Source: a virus
Reading direction: 5' to 3' (one strand)
IMG/VR virus record: IMGVR_UViG_3300042392_000945
Location: 1-44,830 of that record
DNA: 44,830 nt
Every line of letters begins with the position of its first letter. Within the stretch, counting starts at the first letter, position 1. Shown here in pieces: positions 39,224-44,830 of the stretch. The position numbers and the translations under genes are program-made. The notes beneath the pieces were generated by a model. That model saw only the letters and a list, made by a program, of their open reading frames with translations, was not told where the DNA came from and made no database searches.

Positions 39224-39480
39224 AACATCTCTCTCAAAATTCGCTCTCTGTGATCAGCCCGAACCACGTTGGTCAGGCGTTTTATTTGCTTCTCACTGAG
39301 GACACCCTTATGGACAAGGGAATGTATCTCAGGTGAGAGTGCTTGTAGTCTCAGCAACATCGTAATGTGGCTGCCGCGCCAGCCCGTTGTATGTACCATG
39401 GTGACCATAGGTGTATCTGCGGGGAAGTTGTTAACTAGCCACTTGGCCTGCTCTAACAAATCAGAGGAGGGTGGCGTCAT
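39211..39480 (-). CDS. ParB-like HTH protein
   Basis: An 89-residue protein; ATG at 39480, with a 20-base overlap with the upstream gene. The sequence TTGWRGSHITMLLRLQALSP, then EIHSLVHKGVLSEKQIKRL matches the ParB/KorB DNA-binding HTH (VSxxLRLLxLPxEIxxLVxxGxLS), without the N-terminal nuclease-like domain or C-terminal dimer domain. A stand-alone ParB HTH could regulate transcription or mark a replication site. Confidence in the motif is moderate. Confidence 0.55.
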   Translation of the reverse strand: MTPPSSDLLEQAKWLVNNFPADTPMVTMVHTTGWRGSHITMLLRLQALSPEIHSLVHKGVLSEKQIKRLTNVVRADHRERILREMLCES

Positions 39481-39859
39481 AAGTCTTAGCCTTCTCAGCC
39501 ACCTCCCGTAACTTTTCCTTGTCAATGACTTTCCACCCCTCCCAATCTGGGTACAGCAGGGGGTATTCACCCGACCAGAACTTTGCGTTGCACCGTAAGA
39601 TGTCTTTGAGGTACTTGCGAGTCTGAATAAGCAGGTGTTTATACATGGCCTCGGTGTCCAGGCTGTTGCGCTTGAACCCCTTACCATCTTTCTTGTGGTA
39701 CATCATCTTTTCACCCACACGAAACACCCACTGACCTTCGCAAGCCATATGGATATTTTCTCCCTCTGCCTCAATCTCAATCGGCATGTGCGGCATGAGC
39801 AGGTTGGCATTCTTTTGGCGTATCAAGGCGACGACTCGATCAACCCGTGGATTGTTCAA
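39461..39859 (-). CDS. Hypothetical replication-region protein
   Basis: A 132-residue protein. The start is TTG at 39859, with GAGGTG 5 bases upstream, just after the phosphoesterase stop. It contains RVDRVVALIRQKNANLLMPH, an acidic beta part (EIEAEGENIHMACEGQWVFR) and a Lys-rich helical end. No recognised family. Tight spacing and start context support a real gene. Confidence 0.55.
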   Translation of the reverse strand: MNNPRVDRVVALIRQKNANLLMPHMPIEIEAEGENIHMACEGQWVFRVGEKMMYHKKDGKGFKRNSLDTEAMYKHLLIQTRKYLKDILRCNAKFWSGEYPLLYPDWEGWKVIDKEKLREVAEKAKTYDATLL

Positions 39860-39860
39860 G

Positions 39861-41126
39861 CTACACCTCGATCACATAGCGTGGAGTTCGCAACTTCTCG
39901 GCTTGGTCTCGGATCTGTACGTTCATCTTCCATGTGACCCCGTGCTTTGGATTCACGCCGTGGATGAGTTGGGACGGTTCGCGATAACCACTAAACGAGT
40001 TGTACGAGTACGCATTCGTTCCCACCCAGGCACCATTAGCCAGCAGTTCACCATTCATGTCCTGCAACGATGCAGCGACGTGATGGTGACCCATGACTGA
40101 GTACCGGATCGGGGCAGTGGTGTTCTGCATCTGCCCCAGCTTCATCAAGTTCCCATGTCTACGCAACATCCCGTAAAATGGTATACCCTGGTGGCCTTTG
40201 ACGTCATCACCGTGGCTCACATTGAAAACGACTCCGTTGATCTCGACGTTGATCGAGAACGCATTGGGAATCGTGAATGCAACATTAGCCATGGATGCAC
40301 AGTGCATCTCGGTGACCTTGGCAATCAGGTAATCCCAATTGTCATGAGCACCATGGTGGTTCTTCTTCTCCGACCGCCGCCCGTGATTCCCAGGCACGTA
40401 AACGACGTTCACGCTCTTGAAGAACGGGGCGAGGTCTCGGACCATGAGGGCGTGCAAGCGACCAATCGCGAAGCAGTTCTTGAACTGGTTCCTGAATTGG
40501 GATCGCTCAACCGCACCGTGGATTTCACCAGATGTGTGGTCGCCATAGGCAAGGATGGTCAGGTCCGTGAAGTTGTAGTTGGATAATGCGGTCTGGGTGA
40601 AGTCAATCATCGTGTCAACAAACTTCTCAGCGCGACGACAACTAATGTTGAAGTCATATTCCTCCAACCCTCCGCACTCGTCGGGTACAACGATCTCGTC
40701 GTGGTGACCATCGCTCAGGTGCATCACGAGGGATTCCTTGATCTTGCCCTCACGCGAGGGTGGCGTCACAACCGGAGGTAATGAGGTCAACGGTTTGATC
40801 TCCCGTATCTCATCGACGATGGCCCGGAACAAACCATGTTGCTTTCCAGCAGCCTTTGCCGATCGCTTCTGCACGTTTAACTCGGACTTTAGGTTGATGA
40901 CCTCGGCCTCCAACTCGATAACACGGCTATCCGTTGGGTCGAACTCGCGGGGCACGGGTTTAGCCTTAACTGGCGTCTCCACCCCCACACCATGGCTTCG
41001 CCCCGTCTTTATGTTTGATACGGTTGAGGATGTGGTATTGAACTTGCGAGCAACTTCGCCCACGCCCTCACCTGCTTGAAGGGCCGCTCGAATTTCTTGA
41101 ACTGTTGTATCACTTAGTCTGGTCAT
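39861..41126 (-). CDS. HTH-metallophosphoesterase (Mre11/SbcD-like calcineurin fold)
   Basis: A 421-residue protein; ATG at 41126 is chosen over upstream codons that read through conserved element copy 3. Residues 1-40 are an HTH (TTVQEIRAALQAGEGVGEVA, then RKFNTTSSTVSNIKTG). After a coiled linker come the metal-binding motifs: VMHLSDGHHDE, LAYGDHTSGEI, YVPGNHGRRSE, FNVSHGDDVKGH and YSVMGHHHVAA. These are the five phosphoesterase motifs, with GDH in place of GDxxD. It is likely a DNA nuclease or phosphatase guided by its HTH. Confidence 0.75.
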   Translation of the reverse strand: MTRLSDTTVQEIRAALQAGEGVGEVARKFNTTSSTVSNIKTGRSHGVGVETPVKAKPVPREFDPTDSRVIELEAEVINLKSELNVQKRSAKAAGKQHGLFRAIVDEIREIKPLTSLPPVVTPPSREGKIKESLVMHLSDGHHDEIVVPDECGGLEEYDFNISCRRAEKFVDTMIDFTQTALSNYNFTDLTILAYGDHTSGEIHGAVERSQFRNQFKNCFAIGRLHALMVRDLAPFFKSVNVVYVPGNHGRRSEKKNHHGAHDNWDYLIAKVTEMHCASMANVAFTIPNAFSINVEINGVVFNVSHGDDVKGHQGIPFYGMLRRHGNLMKLGQMQNTTAPIRYSVMGHHHVAASLQDMNGELLANGAWVGTNAYSYNSFSGYREPSQLIHGVNPKHGVTWKMNVQIRDQAEKLRTPRYVIEV

Positions 41127-41157
41127 TGATGTATTTCTTTCTTTGATGTATTTCTGT

Positions 41158-41187
41158 GTCGTGATAACAGGGCCATCACGCGGGCAC
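41158..41187 (-). promoter_or_regulatory. Conserved dispersed element, copy 3 (30-bp core)
   Basis: Read leftward, 29 of 30 bases match the core of copies 1 and 2. It is 31 bases before the phosphoesterase ATG. The 5' GGATTC extension of copies 1 and 2 is absent. Confidence 0.6.
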
Positions 41188-41218
41188 CGTAACATTGGCT
41201 GCGTTGGTGAGCACAGAG

Positions 41219-41743
41219 CTATAACGCGGGGCCCCACCAATTATCTTCGTCTTCGTCTTCGTCTTCGTCTTCGTCTTCGTCTTCGTCTTCGTCTTCGTCT
41301 TCCCAGTCTTCATCATCCCAGTCTTCATCATCCCAGTCTTCATCATCCCAGTCTTCATCATCCCAGTCTTCATCATCCCAGTCGTCATCATCCCAGTCGT
41401 CATCGTCGAGATCGTCATCGTCGAGATCGTCATCGTCGAGATCGTCATCATCTTCGAAGTCGTCGAAGTCGTCGAAGCCATCGAAGTCATCATCGTCGAA
41501 AGTGTCATCGAGGGTATCGAGGTCGTCGAGGGCATCGAGGTCGAACGGAGGTGCATCATTCACTGGTGATACGTCATTCATGTTAGGTTTCCTATGTGTA
41601 GTGTTTGTAGGTGGTAAGCAGGTGTCGTATTGGTGTGCGTAATCTTCACCCCGATCTATATCCTGCCACACTTCTACTAGGCAATCTGTCGGGGAACGTG
41701 TACTTTGCATCTGACTGTGTAACCAGTTTTCGAATACGCTCAT
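41219..41743 (-). CDS. Highly acidic repeat protein (DDEDW repeats)
   Basis: A 174-residue protein, with a possible internal start at ATG 41581 (AGGAAA upstream) giving 120 residues. From about residue 66 it is almost only Asp and Glu, with Leu then Trp every fifth residue: several DDDDL, two DDDDW, five DDEDW units, then ED repeats and the end NWWGPAL. Acidic tails with aromatic residues occur on phage ssDNA-binding proteins, and acidic DNA mimics inhibit host nucleases. Here there is no visible OB fold. The DNA is a 15-bp and 6-bp tandem array (41243-41450). Confidence 0.6.
   Translation of the reverse strand: MSVFENWLHSQMQSTRSPTDCLVEVWQDIDRGEDYAHQYDTCLPPTNTTHRKPNMNDVSPVNDAPPFDLDALDDLDTLDDTFDDDDFDGFDDFDDFEDDDDLDDDDLDDDDLDDDDWDDDDWDDEDWDDEDWDDEDWDDEDWDDEDWEDEDEDEDEDEDEDEDEDEDNWWGPAL
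41243..41450. repeat. Coding microsatellite: TCTTCG hexamers and 15-bp units
   Basis: About ten TCTTCG units (41243-41302) pass into repeated CCCAGTCTTCATCAT units (to about 41400) and then GTCATCGTCGAGATC units (to about 41450). All keep the frame of the acidic protein, so unit gain or loss changes only its length. Confidence 0.9.
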
Positions 41744-41755
41744 GTAAAATTGCTT

Positions 41756-43696
41756 TCATAAAAAACACCCCGCTAATACATCACCTAACACCATGTTCTC
41801 CAGGCGTCGGTTGTCACGGATGATATCTAATGTTCGTTTGTCACTTGGTAGGTGGAGCAGGTCGTAGATAACTACCTGCTCAACCTGACCAGGGCGATCT
41901 GCACGTTCTTCTGCTTGCACGCGGAACTCGGGTTTGAACGAGTTCGAATAGAAGACAACAATGTTGGCTTCAACGAGTGTTAAACCAAACCCGCCTGATT
42001 CTGGGTTAGCGATGAAGGCCACCTTCTTATTGGCCCTATCTTTCCAATAGCGGAGAGGCTCAACACCGGTGACTTGTTTGCCCTCCACGTCAAGTATCAA
42101 TGATCCTCGACCGTCACAGCGAAACACCTCCCACCCTGCATTGCGAGCTGTTTCCTCAAGCCTATCGACTGAACCTTGGAAGCCACCAAACAACAGAATA
42201 CGTCCAGTTGTCTCAGCAGCTTTTTCAAGAAGGTCTTGTACCACTTCAATCTTTGGGCAAGGGCACGGCACTGTTTCACGCACAATGTGATCGATCTCAC
42301 CTGTGCCTACGCAGTGTGTACACTCGCACTTTCTCTTCTCAAAGTTCTTTGTCTTCTCTGGGTCCATCAACTCGATAGACTTATATGGTCTATCAGGTTC
42401 GGTTGGGTTGTACCATTCATCTATCTCCTTCGTACCGTCGCATGTGGGGCATCGTACCTTTCCGTCTTTCTTCTCTCGATACAAAAACCCGTCAGACAAT
42501 TGCCTCAACTGGTTCATTGCTTGCATCGTTGACATAGCTGTCTTCTGAATAGCAGCCGCAACTTTCATTAGCTTGGACGTGGGTTCGAGTGCAATTTCAA
42601 CATAACGCTTGCCGGGCAATGGTGGGCACTCGGATTTGAAGACCGTGGTCATCAAACCCTCAAGTCGCGTGTTGATGTGGGCGACCTCGTTTATGCTTGG
42701 TACGAAAGCATGGATACTGTCAGGGTCCATGAGCTGTGCGTCTTCGCATTCTGTCTTGGTGAGGCCACACTTCTTACAAAGGCCATCCCTGTCTAACCAA
42801 CCAACACGATCGTTGTAGAAATTTCCACCACCTCCAGAGCGTTCTGCTGGTTTCAGGATAGCGATCCGTTGCTCGAGTGCCTTAGGCGATCCTTCCTTGA
42901 GAAACCCCGGATAGGTGATCTCTGCAAGAGACCAGATATCTAAAGGCGTCTTCGGTGAAGGCGTTCCCGACATGGTGATCACATAGCCATTCATACCGTG
43001 TACTGCCCGAATCTTGTCAGCAACTTCTTGTGCTGCATTCGTGCGTAGTACTCCCTCGGTCTTTAGCTTGGATGCCTCGTCGAAGATGATCCCTTGTGGC
43101 AGGTTGTAGGCCCCGGACTTTACCAGAGACCCCAAACGATCATATGTCATGAACTCGATATTTAGACCCTTGAGTTGCCAGTACTCAGTCTGCAATTGAA
43201 TCTCAAGCAACGTGGTCTTGGGCCCTACCCATATCCAGTCTTTAACACCTGATCGCTCCATGATCTCAAAGGCGGACAACGTTTTTCCACAGCCCATACA
43301 CCCAGCAATAAGCTGGTAGTGGTATGTGAGCCCGTTGTTGATCATCCGGTGCTGAACGTCCCAGAGGGTACGCTTCTCACCGGTGATACTGGTACGCGCA
43401 TAGCCTTCAGGTAGGAACTTCTTCGGCTCTTGTTCGAAGTGCTCAAAGGGGTTTTCTCCTTCCAGCCACGCTATCTGTAAACGATTGCGGTGGTTGTCCT
43501 TCACGCTCCACTGTTTGAGTGGCGTGTCCTGGTAACCGTGCCATTGTGCGCCTGCCATGCACTTGATCTCGTCCTTGACCTCGAAGGGGGATTTGACGAA
43601 GAAGATTCTGCCATCCCGGTACTCAAGGATGACTTCCTTCTTGACCAAAGCACCTTTGTTGGTCGTGCAGATGAACTTTGTGTTTACTAATGTCAT
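41756..43696 (-). CDS. SNF2-type (SF2) helicase with DnaJ-like zinc insertion
   Basis: A 646-residue protein. Walker A is AGCMGCGKTLSAFE (about residues 130-143), motif II is IIFDEASKLK, motif III is MSGTPSPKTP and motif VI is QAEERADRPGQ, near the C-terminus. These are the SNF2/SWI2 arrangement. Between the two RecA lobes lie CPTCDGTKEI, CTHCVGTGEI and CPCP, resembling the CxxCxGxG zinc repeats of DnaJ. It probably drives branch migration or remodels replication forks in concert with polymerase and ligase. It follows the gene at 43702 after a short gap. Confidence 0.85.
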   Translation of the reverse strand: MTLVNTKFICTTNKGALVKKEVILEYRDGRIFFVKSPFEVKDEIKCMAGAQWHGYQDTPLKQWSVKDNHRNRLQIAWLEGENPFEHFEQEPKKFLPEGYARTSITGEKRTLWDVQHRMINNGLTYHYQLIAGCMGCGKTLSAFEIMERSGVKDWIWVGPKTTLLEIQLQTEYWQLKGLNIEFMTYDRLGSLVKSGAYNLPQGIIFDEASKLKTEGVLRTNAAQEVADKIRAVHGMNGYVITMSGTPSPKTPLDIWSLAEITYPGFLKEGSPKALEQRIAILKPAERSGGGGNFYNDRVGWLDRDGLCKKCGLTKTECEDAQLMDPDSIHAFVPSINEVAHINTRLEGLMTTVFKSECPPLPGKRYVEIALEPTSKLMKVAAAIQKTAMSTMQAMNQLRQLSDGFLYREKKDGKVRCPTCDGTKEIDEWYNPTEPDRPYKSIELMDPEKTKNFEKRKCECTHCVGTGEIDHIVRETVPCPCPKIEVVQDLLEKAAETTGRILLFGGFQGSVDRLEETARNAGWEVFRCDGRGSLILDVEGKQVTGVEPLRYWKDRANKKVAFIANPESGGFGLTLVEANIVVFYSNSFKPEFRVQAEERADRPGQVEQVVIYDLLHLPSDKRTLDIIRDNRRLENMVLGDVLAGCFL

Positions 43697-43701
43697 AATG
43701 A

Positions 43702-44187
43702 TTAACCGTTAATGAGCCCCATTGACTGCGTCGTGTCGCCATACCCGGCAACGTCGAATGTTTTCTTCACTGTCGAGAAGACATGAAACATGTCGTTGGA
43801 GGAACCAAGGCCCGCACCAATAGCCGCTCTCCACGCATTCAAATTGCCAGACAGCACCATGGCGTTGAGGCCTCGAGTCTTCGTCGCAGTACTCATACAT
43901 GCGAGTTCAGAACAGTGCATCATTACATCTGCCACCAACTCCTCCTCGACAACGAGGAAGCCAGAGAACCACAGGTGCGATGCAACAAGAGGATCAAGCG
44001 TCAGTGGGTCGTGCTCGATGAAGGTGTTGAAGCATGCCATCAACTTTTTGTCAGGAGACAGCTTGGGTGTATGATTGTCAGCAACAGTGCTGATCTTTCT
44101 GTTAGTCGCCGTGAAAGCAGCGCCACACAGGGCAGCCAAGTCTGCGGTGGGCTTGGCAATCAACTCGAATGCGTGTTGTGTTCTCAT
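43702..44187 (-). CDS. Hypothetical early protein
   Basis: A 161-residue protein, mainly helical. Landmarks: FELIAKPTADLAALCGAAFT, LVVEEELVADVMMHCSELAC and TRGLNAMVLSGNLNAWRAAIG. The last resembles the SGNxxAWR segment of ThyX thymidylate synthases, but the flavin/dUMP motif RHRxxSxNExSxRY is missing, so a catalytic ThyX is excluded. It overlaps the upstream nuclease gene by ATGA. It could be a remnant or an unrelated helical protein. Confidence 0.5.
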   Translation of the reverse strand: MRTQHAFELIAKPTADLAALCGAAFTATNRKISTVADNHTPKLSPDKKLMACFNTFIEHDPLTLDPLVASHLWFSGFLVVEEELVADVMMHCSELACMSTATKTRGLNAMVLSGNLNAWRAAIGAGLGSSNDMFHVFSTVKKTFDVAGYGDTTQSMGLING

Positions 44188-44693
44188 GTAAGAAACCTGA
44201 CCCCTGCTTTATGTAATGCCACAAGGGTTTGCACCTGAGGCTTGGTTGAAGTGTTAGTTGATGTTTGCGTGGTTTTCGGATTGGCGTGTATAGGTATGCC
44301 CTGCAAAAGTTTGATGGTCTCCCTGGGGTCAACATACACCCTTGGGCGATCAATGACTGTGTTTGTTTCCGCTGTGATCTGGACAGATGCATCTACGCCG
44401 TGAATGTCCGTGTCCAGGGGTAGGCCTAAGTTCTTAAGCACTGCGTTCTTCACGCCCAACCTAAGTTGGTTTATAAAAGCCATCGTAGGCTCATAGGCAT
44501 AAAATTCACCGCGAACATGATGATCCTTAAGGTGCGTCATGAATGCTTTCTCATAGTCACCCGGAACCATAAAGATGCACTCAAGAATGTCCTCTCTTCC
44601 GGTCTGGAGAGAAGGCACACGCTTGCGTATATCCGTTGTCTTACCGACCTTTATTGCTCGGCCTTTCTCACCACATAGAAAATAAGTGAACAT
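44184..44693 (-). CDS. GIY-YIG nuclease of the MUG113/T5orf172 type
   Basis: A 169-residue protein. ATG at 44693 (AAGGA 6-8 bases upstream) is preferred over a frame that runs through the pentamer repeat. The domain reads YFLCGEKGRAIKVGKTTDIR, SLQTGREDILECIFMVPGD, YEKAFMTHLKDHHVRGEFY, the compact GIY-YIG variant with IKVGKT in place of YVG. The C-terminal 90 residues are linker-like. Such domains occur in phage replication regions and may cut branched or host DNA. Confidence 0.7.
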   Translation of the reverse strand: MFTYFLCGEKGRAIKVGKTTDIRKRVPSLQTGREDILECIFMVPGDYEKAFMTHLKDHHVRGEFYAYEPTMAFINQLRLGVKNAVLKNLGLPLDTDIHGVDASVQITAETNTVIDRPRVYVDPRETIKLLQGIPIHANPKTTQTSTNTSTKPQVQTLVALHKAGVRFLT

Positions 44694-44701
44694 ATAAAAT
44701 C

Positions 44702-44756
44702 CTTGACTTGACTTAACTGGACTTGACTCAACCTGACTCGACTTGACTTGACGTGA
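44702..44756. repeat. Eleven tandem CTTGA pentamers
   Basis: Eleven phased 5-bp units (consensus CTTGA; variants CTTAA, CTGGA, CTCAA, CCTGA, CTCGA, CGTGA) end 9 bases before the ATG at 44693 on the minus strand. The same CTTGACTT begins again at 44823-44830, where the window ends. Confidence 0.9.
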
Positions 44757-44758
44757 CA

Positions 44759-44814
44759 TGTCAGTGAAACCACCCGCAGATGAACTCACTGACAAGCCCT
44801 GCAATGAAGCAGGG
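44759..44814. other. Two inverted repeats upstream of the pentamer array
   Basis: TGTCAGTGA (44759-44767) pairs with TCACTGACA (44786-44794), and CCCTGC (44797-44802) pairs with GCAGGG (44809-44814). Neither has a U tract. Next to short tandem repeats they look like a replication or regulatory site. Confidence 0.5.
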
Positions 44815-44830
44815 ATTGCCCACTTGACTT

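Noticed and set aside
41127-41240. Longer N-terminus for the phosphoesterase
   Set aside because: The extra codons run through conserved element copy 3; the HTH starts right at the ATG at 41126.
41219-41559. Plus-strand and other-frame readings of the 41243-41450 repeat as Arg/His-rich or Met/Thr-rich proteins
   Set aside because: Any in-frame microsatellite gives open frames on both strands; only the acidic frame has a ribosome site and fits the operon direction.
43702-44187. Functional ThyX thymidylate synthase
   Set aside because: Only an SGNxxAWR-like segment is present; the RHRxxS catalytic motif is absent.
1-44830. CRISPR array, diversity-generating retroelement or integrase
   Set aside because: No spaced identical repeats of 25-40 bp, no reverse transcriptase motif (YxDD) near fibre genes, and no tyrosine or serine recombinase motif were seen.

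Overview
This window is a piece of a tailed double-stranded DNA phage genome, most probably a siphovirus (long, non-contractile tail). It carries a P22-type coat protein with a scaffold-like gene before it, a single major tail protein with no sheath gene, a G/GT-type tail assembly chaperone with a -1 frameshift reading frame, and a 1159-residue tape measure protein. At about 0.15 nm per residue the last predicts a tail of roughly 170 nm. No integrase, repressor, terminase, portal, prohead protease, primase or recognisable endolysin is present, so the window is incomplete and a temperate life style is not supported. The host cannot be named from the sequence. A Sec-type signal peptide on one phage protein, AGGA/GGAGG ribosome binding sites and TTGACA/ATACTT promoters suit an ordinary bacterium with a sigma70-like factor.

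Layout. Bases 1-25745 are a rightward (+) structural block: small fibre-like proteins with three tandem paralogs (1-1611), four larger appendage or fibre-type proteins (1715-7645), a DnaT-like head protein (7685-8146), a tRNA-Trp (8165-8237), scaffold-like protein and coat protein (8350-10668), head completion and tail proteins (10714-13857), tape measure (13857-17336), tail tip and receptor-binding genes interrupted by a frameshifted GIY-YIG homing endonuclease (17412-24631), a Cys-rich protein and an SPFH/Band-7 protein (24633-25745). A near-perfect bidirectional terminator (25822-25867) separates this from the leftward (-) block.

Bases 25866-44693 are transcribed leftward. Upstream to downstream (right to left) they encode a MUG113/T5orf172 GIY-YIG nuclease, an unknown protein, a SNF2-type helicase with a DnaJ-like zinc insertion, a very acidic repeat protein, an HTH-metallophosphoesterase (Mre11/SbcD type), small proteins including a ParB-like HTH, family A DNA polymerase, VRR-NUC nuclease, a papain/C39-like cysteine peptidase candidate, a sigma-like factor, ATP-dependent DNA ligase, a PD-(D/E)XK exonuclease, GNAT acetyltransferase, DNA methyltransferase, FmdB-like zinc ribbon, HAD nucleotidase, and a run of small membrane, secreted or unknown proteins. 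Many are joined by ATGA/TAATG overlaps, so the block reads as a few translationally coupled operons for replication, DNA modification and host take-over.

Regulation. Two repeated signals stand out. (1) A 30-67 bp element occurs four times (1632, 35262, 38823, 41158), always in the same sense as the gene downstream of it: a fibre gene, ligase, DNA polymerase, and the HTH-phosphoesterase. (2) Three nearly identical promoters (TTGAC[AT], a conserved CTAGTTTTCTT in the 17-bp spacer, then ATACT) each sit directly behind a terminator hairpin. Two of them place the ATG only 6 bases past the -10 box, predicting leaderless mRNA. No stretch longer than 300 bases lacks a gene; the longest gaps hold the tRNA with its structured 3' side, a decayed tRNA plus element copy 2, and tRNA-like debris with a dispersed repeat.
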